A stretch of DNA of 64,000 nt from NCBI GenBank assembly GCA_030063045.1, contig JAQSEB010000023.1, positions 3,906,001 through 3,970,000 on the forward strand. The letters are read 5' to 3'. Positions 30,691 to 44,928 of the stretch are shown piece by piece; position 1 is the first letter of the stretch, and the number at the start of each line of letters is the position of its first letter. This DNA is from Pratylenchus scribneri. Taxonomy: Eukaryota; Nematoda; Chromadorea; Rhabditida; Pratylenchidae. Made by a program: the position numbers and the translations under genes. The notes under the pieces are model-generated. The model was not told where the DNA came from. It was given only the letters and a program-made list of their open reading frames with translations, and did not search any database.

Positions 30691-31105
30691 ATGCTTCCCA
30701 TTAAAATTACAATATGCCTCATTTCATTTTATTTATTTTCTTTCATCCAACAAAAAAACATGAATTGTCCCTCAGGGAATTTGCCTCGATGTTCTCATTT
30801 CCTTCAGAATTCCGTCTTTACTTCAACAAAATGAATGCAATATTTTATTGTTTTTTCGGCCAAATTGTGACGTCGTCGATGACCAATCAAAAATTTGGCA
30901 CCAAAATTCAATCGTCCTTTTTTCGCCCTACTCAATTTCCTTCCTTTCCTCTATGTCGGCCTCTCTTTTGTGCGAATTTGCCGACAATATAATTAATAAT
31001 TTCCTCAACCAACCAAAAGAAAACAAAACCATTCATTCATTCAATGAGCAATCCAATATGTACAAATTTGGATTGCTGAAAGGGCAATGGCCTAAACAAT
31101 TTTGA
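30691..31105 (+). CDS. Candidate small secreted protein (uncertain exons)
   Basis: ATG 30691 opens a hydrophobic leader (MLPIKITICLISFYLFSF) followed by NMNCPSGNLPRCSHF. A separate frame at 30848-31105 contains two cysteines and ends GLLKGQWPKQF. The join between them is not resolved and no family is recognised. Confidence 0.25.
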
Positions 31106-31454
31106 TTCAATTTTGTTCAAATTCGTCCCGAAAATTACCCACTGTGAATGTTGTTTTTATTTTCTTTTGGAAGGAGCAAAGTCAGGAGGAATGTTGGCTG
31201 AGGCCGAATTGGCCATTTGGTTTTGGGGTATTTGTCCCAGCATAGAATTCTGGTCCGTCCACCCCCGCAGCCAGATGCCTTCCCTCCCCTCATGATGAAC
31301 CCATTCAATTCCAATTCCAATCAATGCCATTAAAATTAAATGTTTTCTCCATCCATCCACCAACTTTTGTGCCCATCCCCCCTCCAATTCTAGGCCAATA
31401 AAATAATCCAATTCCCTTTTTTTCTATCATTCTTTGTCATCTTCCATTTTAACA

Positions 31455-33066
31455 ATGAATTCTGCTGCCCAATTCCTGAATTCCACATCAAATTCCACCG
31501 CATATTCCTCCACATGTTTATCGCCAAAACAACTCCGTTTATCGGCCCACGGCATTGAATTAACATTTTTCGGCATTTTGATGCCACCAATCATTTTATT
31601 CGGTTTAATTGGCAATTATTTGACCCTTTCTGTCCTCCTCAATCGACGCACAAAAACTCGGTTTTAATCCAAAACAAAAGAATATGCCAAATTTATTCAG
31701 TTCTGACATTTTATTGGCAATGTTGGCCCTTTTGGATGTTCTCTTCCTTTTGTTAATGCTTCCAAATTCTTTAGCCCATTTTGACCTTTTTATTCATTCT
31801 CATTTATTTCGACTTATTTATTTCACAATTAAAATTCATCTTCTTGCATTGATCAATCAGTGAGTTTTTTATTCAAATTAAATTACAAATTTTTCCACAC
31901 AAAAAGATGTTCCGCCGCTGCAATCTGGTAATATTCCACATTATTTGTTCATTTCCCCAATTCCCATAAATAAGGATTATGTTGGGAATTTGTTTGGAAC
32001 GTTTTATTGGAATTAGTCGGCCATTCAGTTCGAGAACAAGTCATCACCGTTCCTCGGGCACATTCCTCTTCATTGGCATTGTCATTTTGGGCAGTTTCAT
32101 TTTGACATTCTACATTCATTTAAGGTATTTTTACCCATTTTATTCGCAATTCATTTCATTCACAGTTACCGTTGCATTATTCGTTCATTTTGTAATGGCA
32201 CTCAAATATATTCTTTTTGCTTTCAAATTGACTCAAAATCAAAACAGTATTTTATTTTCCCCTCAATTTGACATTTCCTCATTTTCTCCCAAAGATGGTT
32301 GAATTTGTCCCAAGCAAATTCAAGGCCACTTCCTTCTGCTCCACTCCTTGCCTTTGTCCATTACAGTCCAATAATTCATGCATTTTTTGTCATTTTCCTC
32401 CCAACTTTGGTCATCATTTTTTCCAATTTTGCGTTGATTTGGACTCTTCACAAAAGGTGGACAATTAATTCATTCAAATAAATTCCATTTAGGGACCATT
32501 ATTTGGCACTTGCCCGTGCCGACAGCAATGACACGGCAACAGAATCAGGATCAACAAAAAATGGTGGCCATAGTCGGGGTTCGATCCAAAATGCTCGAAT
32601 CGAACATCGGGTCACCATAACTGTGGTCATCCTCCAAATTAATTTAATAATAATTAATTTGACAAATTGAAGGTTGCCATTGTCACCAGTTTCACTCTAA
32701 CACAGGTTAATTTGCCCCAAAAAAAAAATAATTTAATTCTCATTTTTACAGACACCCTCGGCCATAGTCCAACTATTATTTTCCAGTCAAATTGATTCCA
32801 AAAATCCACATTTAACATTGGTTCCAAAAATTTCCAAAATTTGAAGAATTTAAATATTTTCAGAGAGCCGTCACCTTTTTTCTTGTTGTTTTTGGCAAAT
32901 CCATCAATTTTGTTCTTTTTTGCCTCAGTTCCCATAATTTCCGTTCAACCCTTCAACAATTAATCAATTCAAAGATTTTTCAGAAACAGTAAATTAAAAT
33001 GAATTAGGTGGATGAATGGATGTTTCCATTTTCAGATGGAGCATCAAAAATCAACGAAGTTTTTAA
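31455..33066 (+). CDS. Class A GPCR, FMRFamide-peptide-receptor-like
   Basis: Exons join in phase through short introns: N-terminal Asn-rich tail with NxS/T sites, TM1 (IILFGLIGNYLTLSVL), TM2 (SDILLAMLALLDVLFLLLML), TM3 ending LERFIGISRPF (DRY position is ERF), TM4 (FLFIGIVILGSFILTFYI), an ECL2 with cysteines, TM5 (FFVIFLPTLVIIFSNFALIW), TM6/7 region with TPSAIVQLLF, and finally FGKSINFVLFCLSSHNFRSTL. The last motif is typical of nematode FMRFamide receptors at TM7/helix 8. The stop is at TAA 33064-33066 if a last small intron is used, or about 32993 if not. Ligand unknown. Confidence 0.75.
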
Positions 33067-33254
33067 CCCACAAATGACCTCATTGTCCGTCCATACATGA
33101 ATTTATACAAGGGAATATAAAGCAATCTCAATACAAGAATTGGCATTAAATTTATTTTCCCTTTCCACATATTTAATTCATAATATATAATAAATAAATA
33201 AATAAATAAATAATATATTAATTGAATTGCAAAAAAATGAATAATGATATTTGT

Positions 33255-33792
33255 TTATTCCATTTTGACCATCCAATTTGGGAAGCATACTCCACCAATG
33301 CAATTTTCGCCACTTCGGCATTTGCATTCCCCCGGGGTGCAAACCCTCTCTCGGCAAATCCAACCTGAAATTTAGCCCAAAATATTCCCATTATTTTAAT
33401 TGAATTCACCAAATTTGCATTCATTGATTGTTTTACAACTTCGCAAACATTCCATTTTTGTGGTACATTCCCAGCCTATCAAGGAAAACATTGTAATATT
33501 TTCAATAAATATTCGAAAAATGACCAAATGGACATTGGCTGGAGGAATGGCATTTGATGGGAACACATGAATCCATTTTACAAATTGAATCTAAATTAAA
33601 ATAAATTATTCAGAAATAATCAATTAATTCCCCCACCAATCGAAGGGCAATCAATGTTTTCAGTGCAATTTTTGGCCAAAATAACTGATTCAACAATTTT
33701 ATGGAGGAAAAACGTGAAAAATAAAAATTCCTTAATTAATTAATTTTTGTAAATTTTACTGTAAAATTCACCTTGAAATAATTGGGCAACAT
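33255..33792 (-). CDS. Cysteine-rich secreted protein (minus-strand relative of 36898-37580)
   Basis: ATG 33790-33792. Exon 1 (MLPNYFK) and exon 2, in phase 0, form a signal peptide (EFLFFTFFLHKIV...VILA), then NCTENIDCPS. Later exons carry repeated cysteine units: ICKMDSCVPIKCHSSSQCPF, ECTTKMECLRSCKTINECKF and WICRERVCTPGECKCRSGEN, and the last ends CIGGVCFPNWMVKME. The unit C-x5-CP/K-x-G recurs. This fits a small secreted multi-cysteine protein. Family not named. Confidence 0.55.
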
Positions 33793-34724
33793 TTTTGTGG
33801 AAATAAAATGACAAATTGAAGAATTTGCCCCGAAGCCCCATCCATTCAATATGCCCCTTTTTCCTTCCATCCATCTGACTCATTCCCCTCCCCTCCCTCC
33901 CCAACATTTTTTTTAAATTCTGTATTTTCTAAAAATGGGCCAAAATTTTTGACAAAATTATTTTGTTCTTTCAATCTTTGTCCTCATTTTCTTTAATTTC
34001 ATTCATTAGTCCATCTTCCATCATTAAGCCACACAAATAAAATCGCCGATCTTAAATTAAATCCACCAAACATTTTCCCCCAATTTCCTTTGCTAACCCT
34101 CAATTTTTTGCATTTTTCGGCATTCCAATGATTTATTGAGTAAATTTGTTCCAATGTTATTCCATATTGTTGTGCTGTTCCCTCACATGTGTCACCTTCC
34201 TAATTCCAAAAAAAATATTGTTTTTTATTTCATTTATTTTTGCACCTTTATTAAATGCATTTTTGTGCAAAGTCTGGAACTCATAATTGGCTCAACTGCT
34301 TCGATTGAATGAAAGAAAATAAATGTAAAAAATAAGGAAAAAATCAAAATTATTTTATTCATTTTTTGGGGGTAAAATGGAATGAAAATGATTTCAAATC
34401 ATTCTCATCAACCTATATTATTAATTGTTTGCCGCCAAAAAACCTGTTTTGAGGACACGAGGCCCAAATAAATTTATTGTAAACAATTCCAAAGTCAATA
34501 TTTATTTTTATTTATAGCAAAAATTTTATAGAAATTGGCTAATGAAAAGCTAAAACCCATAGGCAAAATAATAAATGGCATAAAAAGCAAATTTAAATAA
34601 ATGGCAGAATCCGCAATGAATTCAATGAATGATGAAGCGATCGTTGAATTCGGCAAATAATTTGGCAAAAATGTTCTTAAAATTGGCATTTTTGGCCTCA
34701 ACAATTGTTTTGCATCCACCAATT
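33793..34724. other. Gene-free stretch
   Basis: AT-rich noncoding sequence on both strands. No exon, repeat or RNA gene is recognised. Confidence 0.4.
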
Positions 34725-36078
34725 TCACATGGCAATTTTCTTTGGCATTTTAACTTCGCCGGTGATTGGATTTCTCTCTGACAATTAGAAATGAATTTAT
34801 ATTTTAATTAATATTCTACCTAGAATTGGCACAGTTTTCTTTGGAGTTCTTGCCGGTGAACTTGGAGCCGAATTGTCGAATATCGATGATCGATATGTAT
34901 TATTGATCTAATAATAAACAATAAATGAATTCTTTTAAATATGAATTTAATACCTTCTTTTTGGGTGTTTCCGGCATTTTTAAGCCGAATAAACGTTCCT
35001 GAGTGTTTATTTGAGGTGCACATCGCTTCTATATAAAAATATTCATTCATTTTCCAATATTTTCCATGCCCCCTGCATTTAATTAAATTGGCTAATTCCA
35101 TTTGGCCTATTTTGCCAAAGGGAATGTCGATGTCCCTCTCCCTTAGGAAATTGGGTTCGGATGCCATTTGAATTTGAGAGAATGGAAAAAGGAAATGAAT
35201 GAATGAATGAATCCAATCGGAGAAATGTATAAAATAGTCATGAATGAATGGAATGTGAATTTTGGACACCAAATTTAGTCTAATTTAAGATTACCTTTTT
35301 TGGTCCAAGCCAAGAGGGGGATTGAGACCTAGTTCGATAATAAAAGAGAATTCCTCCGTAGGCTGTCGAGGGTCGTTCCCGGTAGTCAAGTCCATTTTGC
35401 ATTGCCAATTGTCCTTCATCATTCTTCCCAACTTCATTCGCATTATTTGCCATTCCCGATTGTTTTTGTTCATCAACCATTTTTTGGACTATTCAATGCC
35501 GGACAATTGGCGGCAATTTGGGATGAAAAGAAATGGATACCGGGGCTGGTAGAAAAACTCGCCAAAGAATGGGCGGAGTGTTGGGTGGAATGTCCCTTGG
35601 GGAAGGAATGAGAGAAGAAAGGCATCCGGGCACGGGGTCCCAGCCGGCCATTTCCGCCTGGGCCAACCCCCAAAATCGATGCCATATCCGGGAAAAGTAA
35701 AGAGAGGTAATTTGCCGAAAAGCATTGCGCGTTTTGTTTTTGGTTGATTTATTGCATTTTGCTTAAAAATATTGGAAAATTGTTCAAGTGCAACAAATGG
35801 TAAAAGGAAAGAACAATAAATAAATTGAATTGAATTGAATTGGAAAATAAACAATGCATGGAATATAGAATATTGGAATGGAATTGAGTGAGTGGGAGAA
35901 ATATTAATAAAAAACTAACAGGTGATGGTGGAACAATCGTTGCCGAAACAATGAAACCATTAACATTGTTGGAATTGGCCGATTGTTTTGGACATCCATT
36001 TCCTTTTTGTTGCTCCACAACTTTGCCATTGGCCTTTCCATTGCAATTTTGACTGCCGTGGCATTCTTCGGTGGACAT
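34725..36078 (-). CDS. Jupiter/HN1-like microtubule-associated protein (tentative)
   Basis: ATG 36076-36078 (MSTEECHGSQNCNGK...), exon ending IVPPSP at a GTTAGT donor. An exon near 35480-35297 contains RERPSTAYGG, one at 35031-34960 contains QERLFGLKMPETPKKK, and one at about 34912-34816 contains SSIFDNSAPSSPARTPKK. The last exon, joined in phase, encodes ERNPITGEVKMPKK and stops at TGA 34725-34727. The motifs RLFG-x-x-x-P-x-TP, SSIF and NPxTGE recall Drosophila Jupiter. The middle exon assignment is uncertain. Confidence 0.4.
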
Positions 36079-36897
36079 TTTTTGGCTTCGGATTTAAAAA
36101 TGGAAATTTGGAAATGCCGGAGATGAAATTCCAAATGAGTCAGCTTTTAAGACGGAAAATGACCAAAGGCTATGAAAATGGAAATGAGGGAGGAGGCAAA
36201 ACACTCGGGGGGAAGGGCTGTGCTCTGGTCAAAAATGGAAGGGAGAATTGGAGGAGGAAGCAAAGAAAGGCAAAAGCTATTTTATTATAATCGGGAATTC
36301 CATCTTACTGCAAATATATCCATCCATCCATCCAACAAGCAACACAATGGCATGGAAGTGGTGGCATTTGTTGGATTATTTTGAAATGAATCCAAAATTA
36401 GGGCAGAAAAAAGAATAAAAAAATGGATAATGGAAATAAATGAATGGAAATAGACGGATGGTTTTAGATCTTGAAAAATAGGAAGATTCATATCCACTTG
36501 TTAATTATCCCTGAGGATAAAATACTATATTGGAAAATTTTATACCAACAAATAGTCATTATGTGAAGGTAAATTATGGCTTTTTTATAATCTTTATACC
36601 GGCTTGACTCCATATCTAATCGAAAATCTATGTTTTACACTTTATGGCCAAAGAACAAGGCCTCAAATATTCATCATATAGATATTTGTCAAAAATTTAT
36701 TCTCAATTTCTTTCATTAAAAATGTCAATGACTCTTCAAAATTTGATTGCCATTTATTTCAAAAATGGTTTTAAATGGCAAGAACAAGAGCAAATGAATG
36801 AATGAATTGGGCCATTTATTCATTGTATTGTTTAAAAGAATAATTCGCTTAAGTTTCCCTCACTTTTCCAATTCATAATTTTATTGAATACAAAACA
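36079..36897. other. Gene-free stretch
   Basis: Purine-rich then AT-rich sequence with short CCAT repeats (36318-36332). Probably the upstream regions of the two flanking genes, which diverge from here. Confidence 0.4.
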
Positions 36898-37580
36898 ATG
36901 CAGATAATTATTCTCATCAGTAATAGTTTGGTAATTTCATTCTATTATTAATTGGATTATTTTAAACTCAAACAGATCTTCTTCCTATTCCTTTTGTTCA
37001 TCCCAATTCATTGCCAAATATCCGAAACAACAACTCCTGATTCAACTGGAATTAGTTGTACTTTTTCTGGGCCAGGTCGTTGTCCCAACGGTAAATTACA
37101 TACATTTTAATATCAACGAAGAAAACAAATTAAAAGGTTTTATCTGCTTGAAAAGTGGTTGTGCTCGACGATGCTTTTTCATGGGCCAATGTCCATCCGG
37201 ATTCAAATGTCAAAGCAATTTTGTTTGCGTCAAAACAATTTGTCTGGATTCTGATTCCAATTGCTGTTCGAATTGCCCTGAGGCATTTTTATATTTTTCC
37301 AATCAACAATTTGTCAAATTTTGTAGAAATGCGTAAAATCGGAGGAATGCCCTCAGGGATGGGGATGCATTTTCAAAAAATGTCGCCGTGTCGGTAATTT
37401 TTAAATTTTTCTATTTAATCATTTTCACAAATAAAAAAAACATTTTTAGAATGTCAAAGCAAAAATGATTGCGAATTTGGATGGCCGTGCAGTATGGGAA
37501 AATGTCAGGCCAAAACTTGTTCAAAGGATTCGGAATGCCCGGATAACCACCTTAAATTTACCGTCAATATTGTTGATTAA
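36898..37580 (+). CDS. Cysteine-rich secreted protein
   Basis: Exon 1 (MQIIILISNSL) joins in phase to IFFLFLLFIPIHCQIS, a signal peptide. Next comes SCTFSGPGRCPN, then exons with the repeated unit C-x5-CP-x-G-x-x-C-x4-C: CFFMGQCPSGFKC, KSEECPQGWGCIFKKC, SKNDCEFGWPCSMGKC, CSKDSECPD. It ends at TAA 37578-37580. Exon edges are clear except one donor near 37280. Its last exon overlaps, on the other strand, the end of the Elongin A frame. Confidence 0.6.
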
Positions 37581-38551
37581 TAATCGAATGCAAATATCAA
37601 ATAATTTGGGGACTTGTGGTCCATTTTCTCCGCTTTTCCTTTTGCCTGCATAAACTCGCCGTTTCTCTTTTGGTGCTTTGAACATATTAATATCAGCCGC
37701 AGAATTATTTGAATTAATTCTTTTTTGTTGGTTAAGTTGCCCACTTCTTTGACTTACTAAAACATTTTATTATTAAATTGTTTTGTAATTTATTCATTTT
37801 TACCTGATTGAGAAAGTGACGGATCCGCCAATGATTCGAGTAGTGAATTTTGAATAATTTCAGCAGAGATTCTGGGCTTTTTCCTTTTCTTCTCTTTTGA
37901 AGTGTAAATTCGATCAGCGGCTGTCAATTGTGCGGAAAAGGCGTCGATTGGTTCATCGCAATTATTTTTGGGTGATTTTGATGGACGCTGAACAAATTTA
38001 AGATTAGTAAAATTACTAAAATATGAAGACCTTTTGTTTGTTCGTTTCCAATAAATTCTGCTTTGATTTTTTATTGTTTTTGCCTTAAAATGAATTTTTT
38101 TAGTAATTTTAATTTGAATTTACGTCGATAATTGTTATCTTCTTCATCCGTAGAATTATTGCAGTCATCACTCCTCCCACTTTCGGTGCTTTTTTCCTGT
38201 TTATCTGATTCATCGGCAGCAATTTGCGCCGTTTCAGCCAATGCCACATCTTTCCAACGTGCAACAAGATTGAATGCACGATTGCCCCAATTTGGATGTT
38301 TGCGCAATGAATTCACTGCTTTTCCAACTCCTTTTAATAATTAATATTTTAAATTAATTTTTAAAAAATGGCAAACCGGTTTCTGTTAAAAGTCGAAGAT
38401 TAATTTGAACCGTTTCTAATCTACGAAGGGCATGGTCAATCTTAATTAATTTAAGTATTAATTAAAAGAGAAAATTTTTAAAAACCTTTTCCTCTTTTTT
38501 AAGCATGTTAGCCCATTTTGAGATTTTGTGAAAAAGCTCATCATCTTCCAT
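37521..38551 (-). CDS. Elongin A-like protein, short form
   Basis: ATG 38549-38551 (MEDDELFHKISKWANML). The N-terminal TFIIS-type helical bundle includes VNSLRKHPNWGNRAFNLVARWKDVA. Ser/Lys-rich linkers follow, then the conserved Elongin A segment KRRVYAGKRKSG...PKLFDICIRLLINNID. The frame stops at TGA 37521-37523 a few residues later. Known Elongin A proteins continue with the Elongin BC-box region after this point, which is not found here. It is either truncated, or its last exons are spliced from further left, across the nested plus-strand gene. Elongin A acts in transcription elongation and as a ubiquitin ligase adaptor. Confidence 0.6.
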
Positions 38552-39085
38552 AATTAAATTCTTTGTTAAATTTCGGATTATCTAAACTAAAATGGAAGGC
38601 CCTTCCACCAAATTCAATAGAAAATCATAAATTCATGTAAATATTTTGGATTTTTTTCATCATATTTGAAAATATGATAATGAAAAGAGGATGGAAAACT
38701 TTGAGTGAGCATTCCCAGACTGACTTCCCATTCCCATTATTTACGCATTTTTATTCACTGAATTTGTCGGCTGAATGAATAGGAGAGAAAGGGGAGGGGA
38801 GTGGACTTTTTGCGTGGTCCCTCCTACCAACCATATATTGATTGAATTTGGGAATTCGTAAACAAAATAGTGCATTAATAAAAAAAAAATATTGTAGTCA
38901 ATCAAATAAAATTAATAATTAAATCATGAAAAAACATAGTTTGTTTAATATTTTATATTGTGAGAGACATAAAACGACAAAGGACAAATTAATAAATGAC
39001 AAAGGACAAATTGATGGAAATACAAAAATAAAATTAGAAAAATTCCAATTTCCATCTCCTCTCCATTCATGGCCATTTCCATCCA

Positions 39086-40918
<1,833 letters not shown>

Positions 40919-41459
40919 TTTTGTTTGTTTATTTATCAAATTTTCTGAAAAATTAAAATAAAAATAATTAAAATGTAAAACATAAATTTATGATGAAAAT
41001 TTTGTTGTGTTGAATGAGGAAAGAAAATGATGATTTTGCGGTGCGCCTGCGCCGAGCGGAATACAAAAAAATTTTCTCTGTATCAATAAAATGGATAATC
41101 TGTCAAATTAGATGACAAATGATCCAAAAAATGAGATTAATAATAAATTAGAGATAAAAAGAATAACGGAATACGGAAATTCTTGCTTGCCAGTTGCCAC
41201 TTCCCAGTTCCCACTTGCTTGCCTTCTTTCTTCGCTTCGCTATCTTTTTAATCACAAAACCCAAACCGATTTTCATCAATCAAGATTATGTCTTAAACGA
41301 TTAAACCAAAAAAATGATTGGTATTTTCGGATTATGCATGTTAAAAATTTGGTTTTGAATATCATTAAAATATCCTTACTACCAAAAAGGATGGATGGTG
41401 TAACGTGTAATTAAAATATTTTTATTTAGTATTTTAAGGTGAAAAGCTAAGAATTAATT
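40919..41459. promoter_or_regulatory. Divergent intergenic region between rpt-1 and PLAA
   Basis: 540 bp separate the two start codons, so both promoters must lie here. GTGCGCCTGCGCCGAGC near 41041-41058 is a local GC-rich patch in AT-rich DNA. No motif is assigned. Confidence 0.4.
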
Positions 41460-44100
41460 ATGGATATTGATGATTTGCCTTCAACGAGTGCTTCTTGTCG
41501 ACGACCAAAAGATCCATCACAATATTCATTAAGCTCCATAATTCAAGGACATAAAGAAGACGCAAAATGTGTTGTTGAGACTCACAATGGTACATTGATC
41601 AGTGGAGGACGCGATGGAATGCTGAAATATTGGCAGAATCAGTGAGTTTATATTTTAATCAACAATTATGATTGAAATATGATTATTTTAGGAATGGAAG
41701 TTGGGAAAATGCAGCAAGTATTGTTCAAAAGGATTGCATGGCCATCAACTCAATTGCATTTGGATCTTTACGTTCTTCTGGATGGGAATATTTGGTGTTT
41801 ATTGGAAGGAAGAATGGTTCAATCCAAATGTATGACCCAGTTAACCCGTCAGATCCAGTCAAAGTTCTACAGGGCCATAAATCAAATGGTTTATTTTCCA
41901 TATAAAATATTAATTAAAATAAAATGTTTTTTTCAGTTTGCATTTTGCACTTCGATGAAGAAACTGGACTTTTGCTGAGCGGTTCTTGGGTATTTTTTTA
42001 ACTTGGATGGGGCAAAAATAATAAATATTTAAGGACCACAATGCGGTTGTTTGGCCAGTTGAGAAATTGCTTATTGAGGAGCCCACCGAAGTCGGCATTG
42101 GAGTTTTGAATGGGCATACATGCTCAGTTTGGGCCGTGGCCACCGTTCCTTCAAAACCAACAAAATTTCTTACTGGATCCGCGGACAAAACAATCAAATT
42201 GTGGTCAAACAATTATCAGGAAATTGGCGTATTTATGGGTTAGTTTTTTAATATTAATTGACTAAAAAACAATTATTTATTAAGGCCATCAAGATGTTGT
42301 TCGTTCGATTGTTGTGCTCTCCGAATTTTATTTCCTCTCAACATCAAATGATGCTTCCATAATTCTTTGGGATATTCAAAACGGAAATCGACTTCGCAAT
42401 TTTCTTCCTCAGCATGACCAATTCATTTATACGTAAATTTTTGTTTGCATTCCATTTTAATTCGAATTTTAGAATGGCCCGTTTGAACATCGATTCGTTG
42501 ACCAATTTGATAATTACCTGCGGCGAAGGTGGCTGTTTGGACATTTGGAAATTGGAATCGGACGCAACTTTGGTGCATAAACAATTCATGAAAATTCCCG
42601 TGCAAAGTATTTGGGGGATTTGTCCAATGAAAAATGGAGATTTTGCACTCGCGACAAGGTTTTTATATTATTTAAAATAATAATTATATTTAATTAATTA
42701 ATAGTTCTGGAATGATTCTTTTGTTCACCACGGATCCGGGAAGAGAAGCGCCTGATGACCTGAAGGAATTTTTCTATTCTAGTCAATATGACGAATTGGC
42801 GGTCAAAGAATTAGAAACGCAAAATGCCAAAGTTTGATTAAAATAAATAAATTTAATTTATTAAATTATTTAAGGATTCAACATTTGATATGAACCGATT
42901 TTCCACCCAAAATGAGAATGGAAGCGGGGAAAATGGCTTTTTAAAGCGAGTGGTTGGAGCAGAATTTGGCAATCCTTCCTATCAAGATCCATTCACTGGG
43001 ACTGGCCGATATATTCCTGGAAATGCACCGGTGGCCCCAGTCTCAATTGGTTTGTTCTTTGTTGAATTAATTCAATTATAATGCTCCAACAATTATTTTA
43101 AAGACAAGAAACGTCCTCGAAACCATTTGGTGCCTTTGAATGATTTTTATAAATTTGGTTTGGATGGCCTCTCAAAGAAAGTTTTGTCTCGACTTTATGA
43201 GTTAAATTTGAATCAGCAAAAGGAATTGAAATTGACCCAACAGGAGGTTTTCAAATTAATTAATTTTTATTATAAATTAAATTTAGTTCGCATCATTGGA
43301 GGAAATATTGACGGAACAAGAATTTGAAATAAATGAATTCCAAATAATTGGCCTGGAAAAAGGCATTCAATGGCCGCCTGAATCGATTGTGCCCGCATTG
43401 GACATTTTCCGCATTGCCATTCTCCACCCAAAAATCAATGAAATATTTTGCTCCCTTAAGGTTATTTTATTAAATAAATATTCATCCTTATTTTATTTTT
43501 TTAGCCTGTTCTCGGTAATCCACCAAAAGGACGCCACACAATTGGCCAATTGCTCAATTTGCTCACCAATTCTGAATCCGCCGAGGCAGTTCGCATTTTG
43601 GCCTGTCGTGCTTTGACAAATGCCGCCCAGCATGAATTTGGCCAGTCAATGTTGCTTTCTGAAATGGCCAATTTTTGTGGTATCGTTTCCAGCCAACTTT
43701 TATCGTCAAAACCTGCACTCCAAGTCAAAACAATTCCACCTTTATTTCTTTTATAAAACACATTTTTTAGATCTCTTCTGCCAGTGCCTTGGCCAATTTT
43801 ACTCGCATTTTATTGCTCAAAACAGAGGAGGCCGTCACTGAATTGGGACCAAGGGAGGATGCACTTCGTTCAATCATTTCGGCACTAAAAAGTGAACAAC
43901 ATTTTGGGAATTATTCGCCAATTTCGATTCTTCGATTATTGCAAACAATTATAATGCTGATGTGGGGCCAATCAACGATAATTTATTTGGCAATGGAATT
44001 GGATTTGGCAAAAATATTGGGCAAAATGAAGGATGCAATTTCGGATGAAGATGTCAAAATATTGGTTCGAGATGCAATTGAAATGCTCCAAGCAATTTGA
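41460..44100 (+). CDS. ufd-3: Phospholipase A2-activating protein / Ufd3 (PLAA)
   Basis: ATG 41460 (MDIDDLPSTSAS). WD repeats follow across about 41530-42660 (LISGGRDGMLKYWQ; FLTGSADKTIKLWS; FLSTSNDASIILWD; LIITCGEGGCLDIW), then the PFU ubiquitin-binding segment (VVGAEFGNPSYQDPFTG) and the PUL domain beginning NHLVPLNDFYKFGLDGLSKK, ending EMLQAI at TGA 44098-44100. The order WD-PFU-PUL is diagnostic. The family binds ubiquitin and Cdc48/p97. Opposite the proteasome subunit gene. Confidence 0.93.
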
Positions 44101-44928
44101 ATGAATTTTAATTTAATGATGAATTTTGATTTGATTTGATGATTTATTTGTTTTCTTTTAATCATTTATTCCATCCATTCTATAATATATTTTGTCCGGT
44201 TTTATTTAATTCAACCAAATAAATCCAATTTTGACTCTTTCAAATATTTAATTTGGAAATATTTCCCTCTTTTTTGGTGAATGTCAATCAAAAGTGGCAT
44301 TATTTTCTTCCCCTACCCAAAAATATTAATCCAAAACAGTAATCTCGGAGGATGGGTCACCGGAAGTTGAAAAAAGGAGGAAAGGATAGGGAAAATTTGG
44401 GAATGGACACTTTTTGGGGAGTTAAATTAATTATGAGGAAAGGGAGGAAAATGAAAATCCCCTTCATTCCCCAATTGCCTGGCGCAAAGTTTCCCAACCA
44501 CTGCCAAAATAGAAAAAAGTGGTCACATTTCAGAAATTTAAATCATTTCCACCCAAAATTGACCAAAATAGGAATTATTTTTTGTTGTTAAATTTTGTGT
44601 ATTTATTTTAACCAAAAATTCATTGCCTTTTTGCCTCACAATTGGATTCGCTCCTTCCCAAATTGAGAAGGAAACAAATAACAAATGAACGAAGAACGAA
44701 ACGAACGAACGAATATAGTGGACATTGGCTTTGGCTGGGGGAATATTTGGGGGCGGGACCAAATTCTCTCTTTCCATTCATTCCCTCCTTCTATTCCCTC
44801 CGTCGTGTGTATTCATTGTACAGAATCAACAGATTCGAATATTCCTTTTGACTTTATTCAAATTATTTTGGACTTTTCGGCATGTAAAAAGCCTTGAAAC
44901 TTTAATTTAAGCCTTAAAATATTTAAAA
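44101..44928. other. Gene-free stretch upstream of pax-3-like gene
   Basis: Open frames on both strands (44352-44591, 44538-44777) show no domain. It probably contains the promoter of the Pax gene. Confidence 0.4.
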
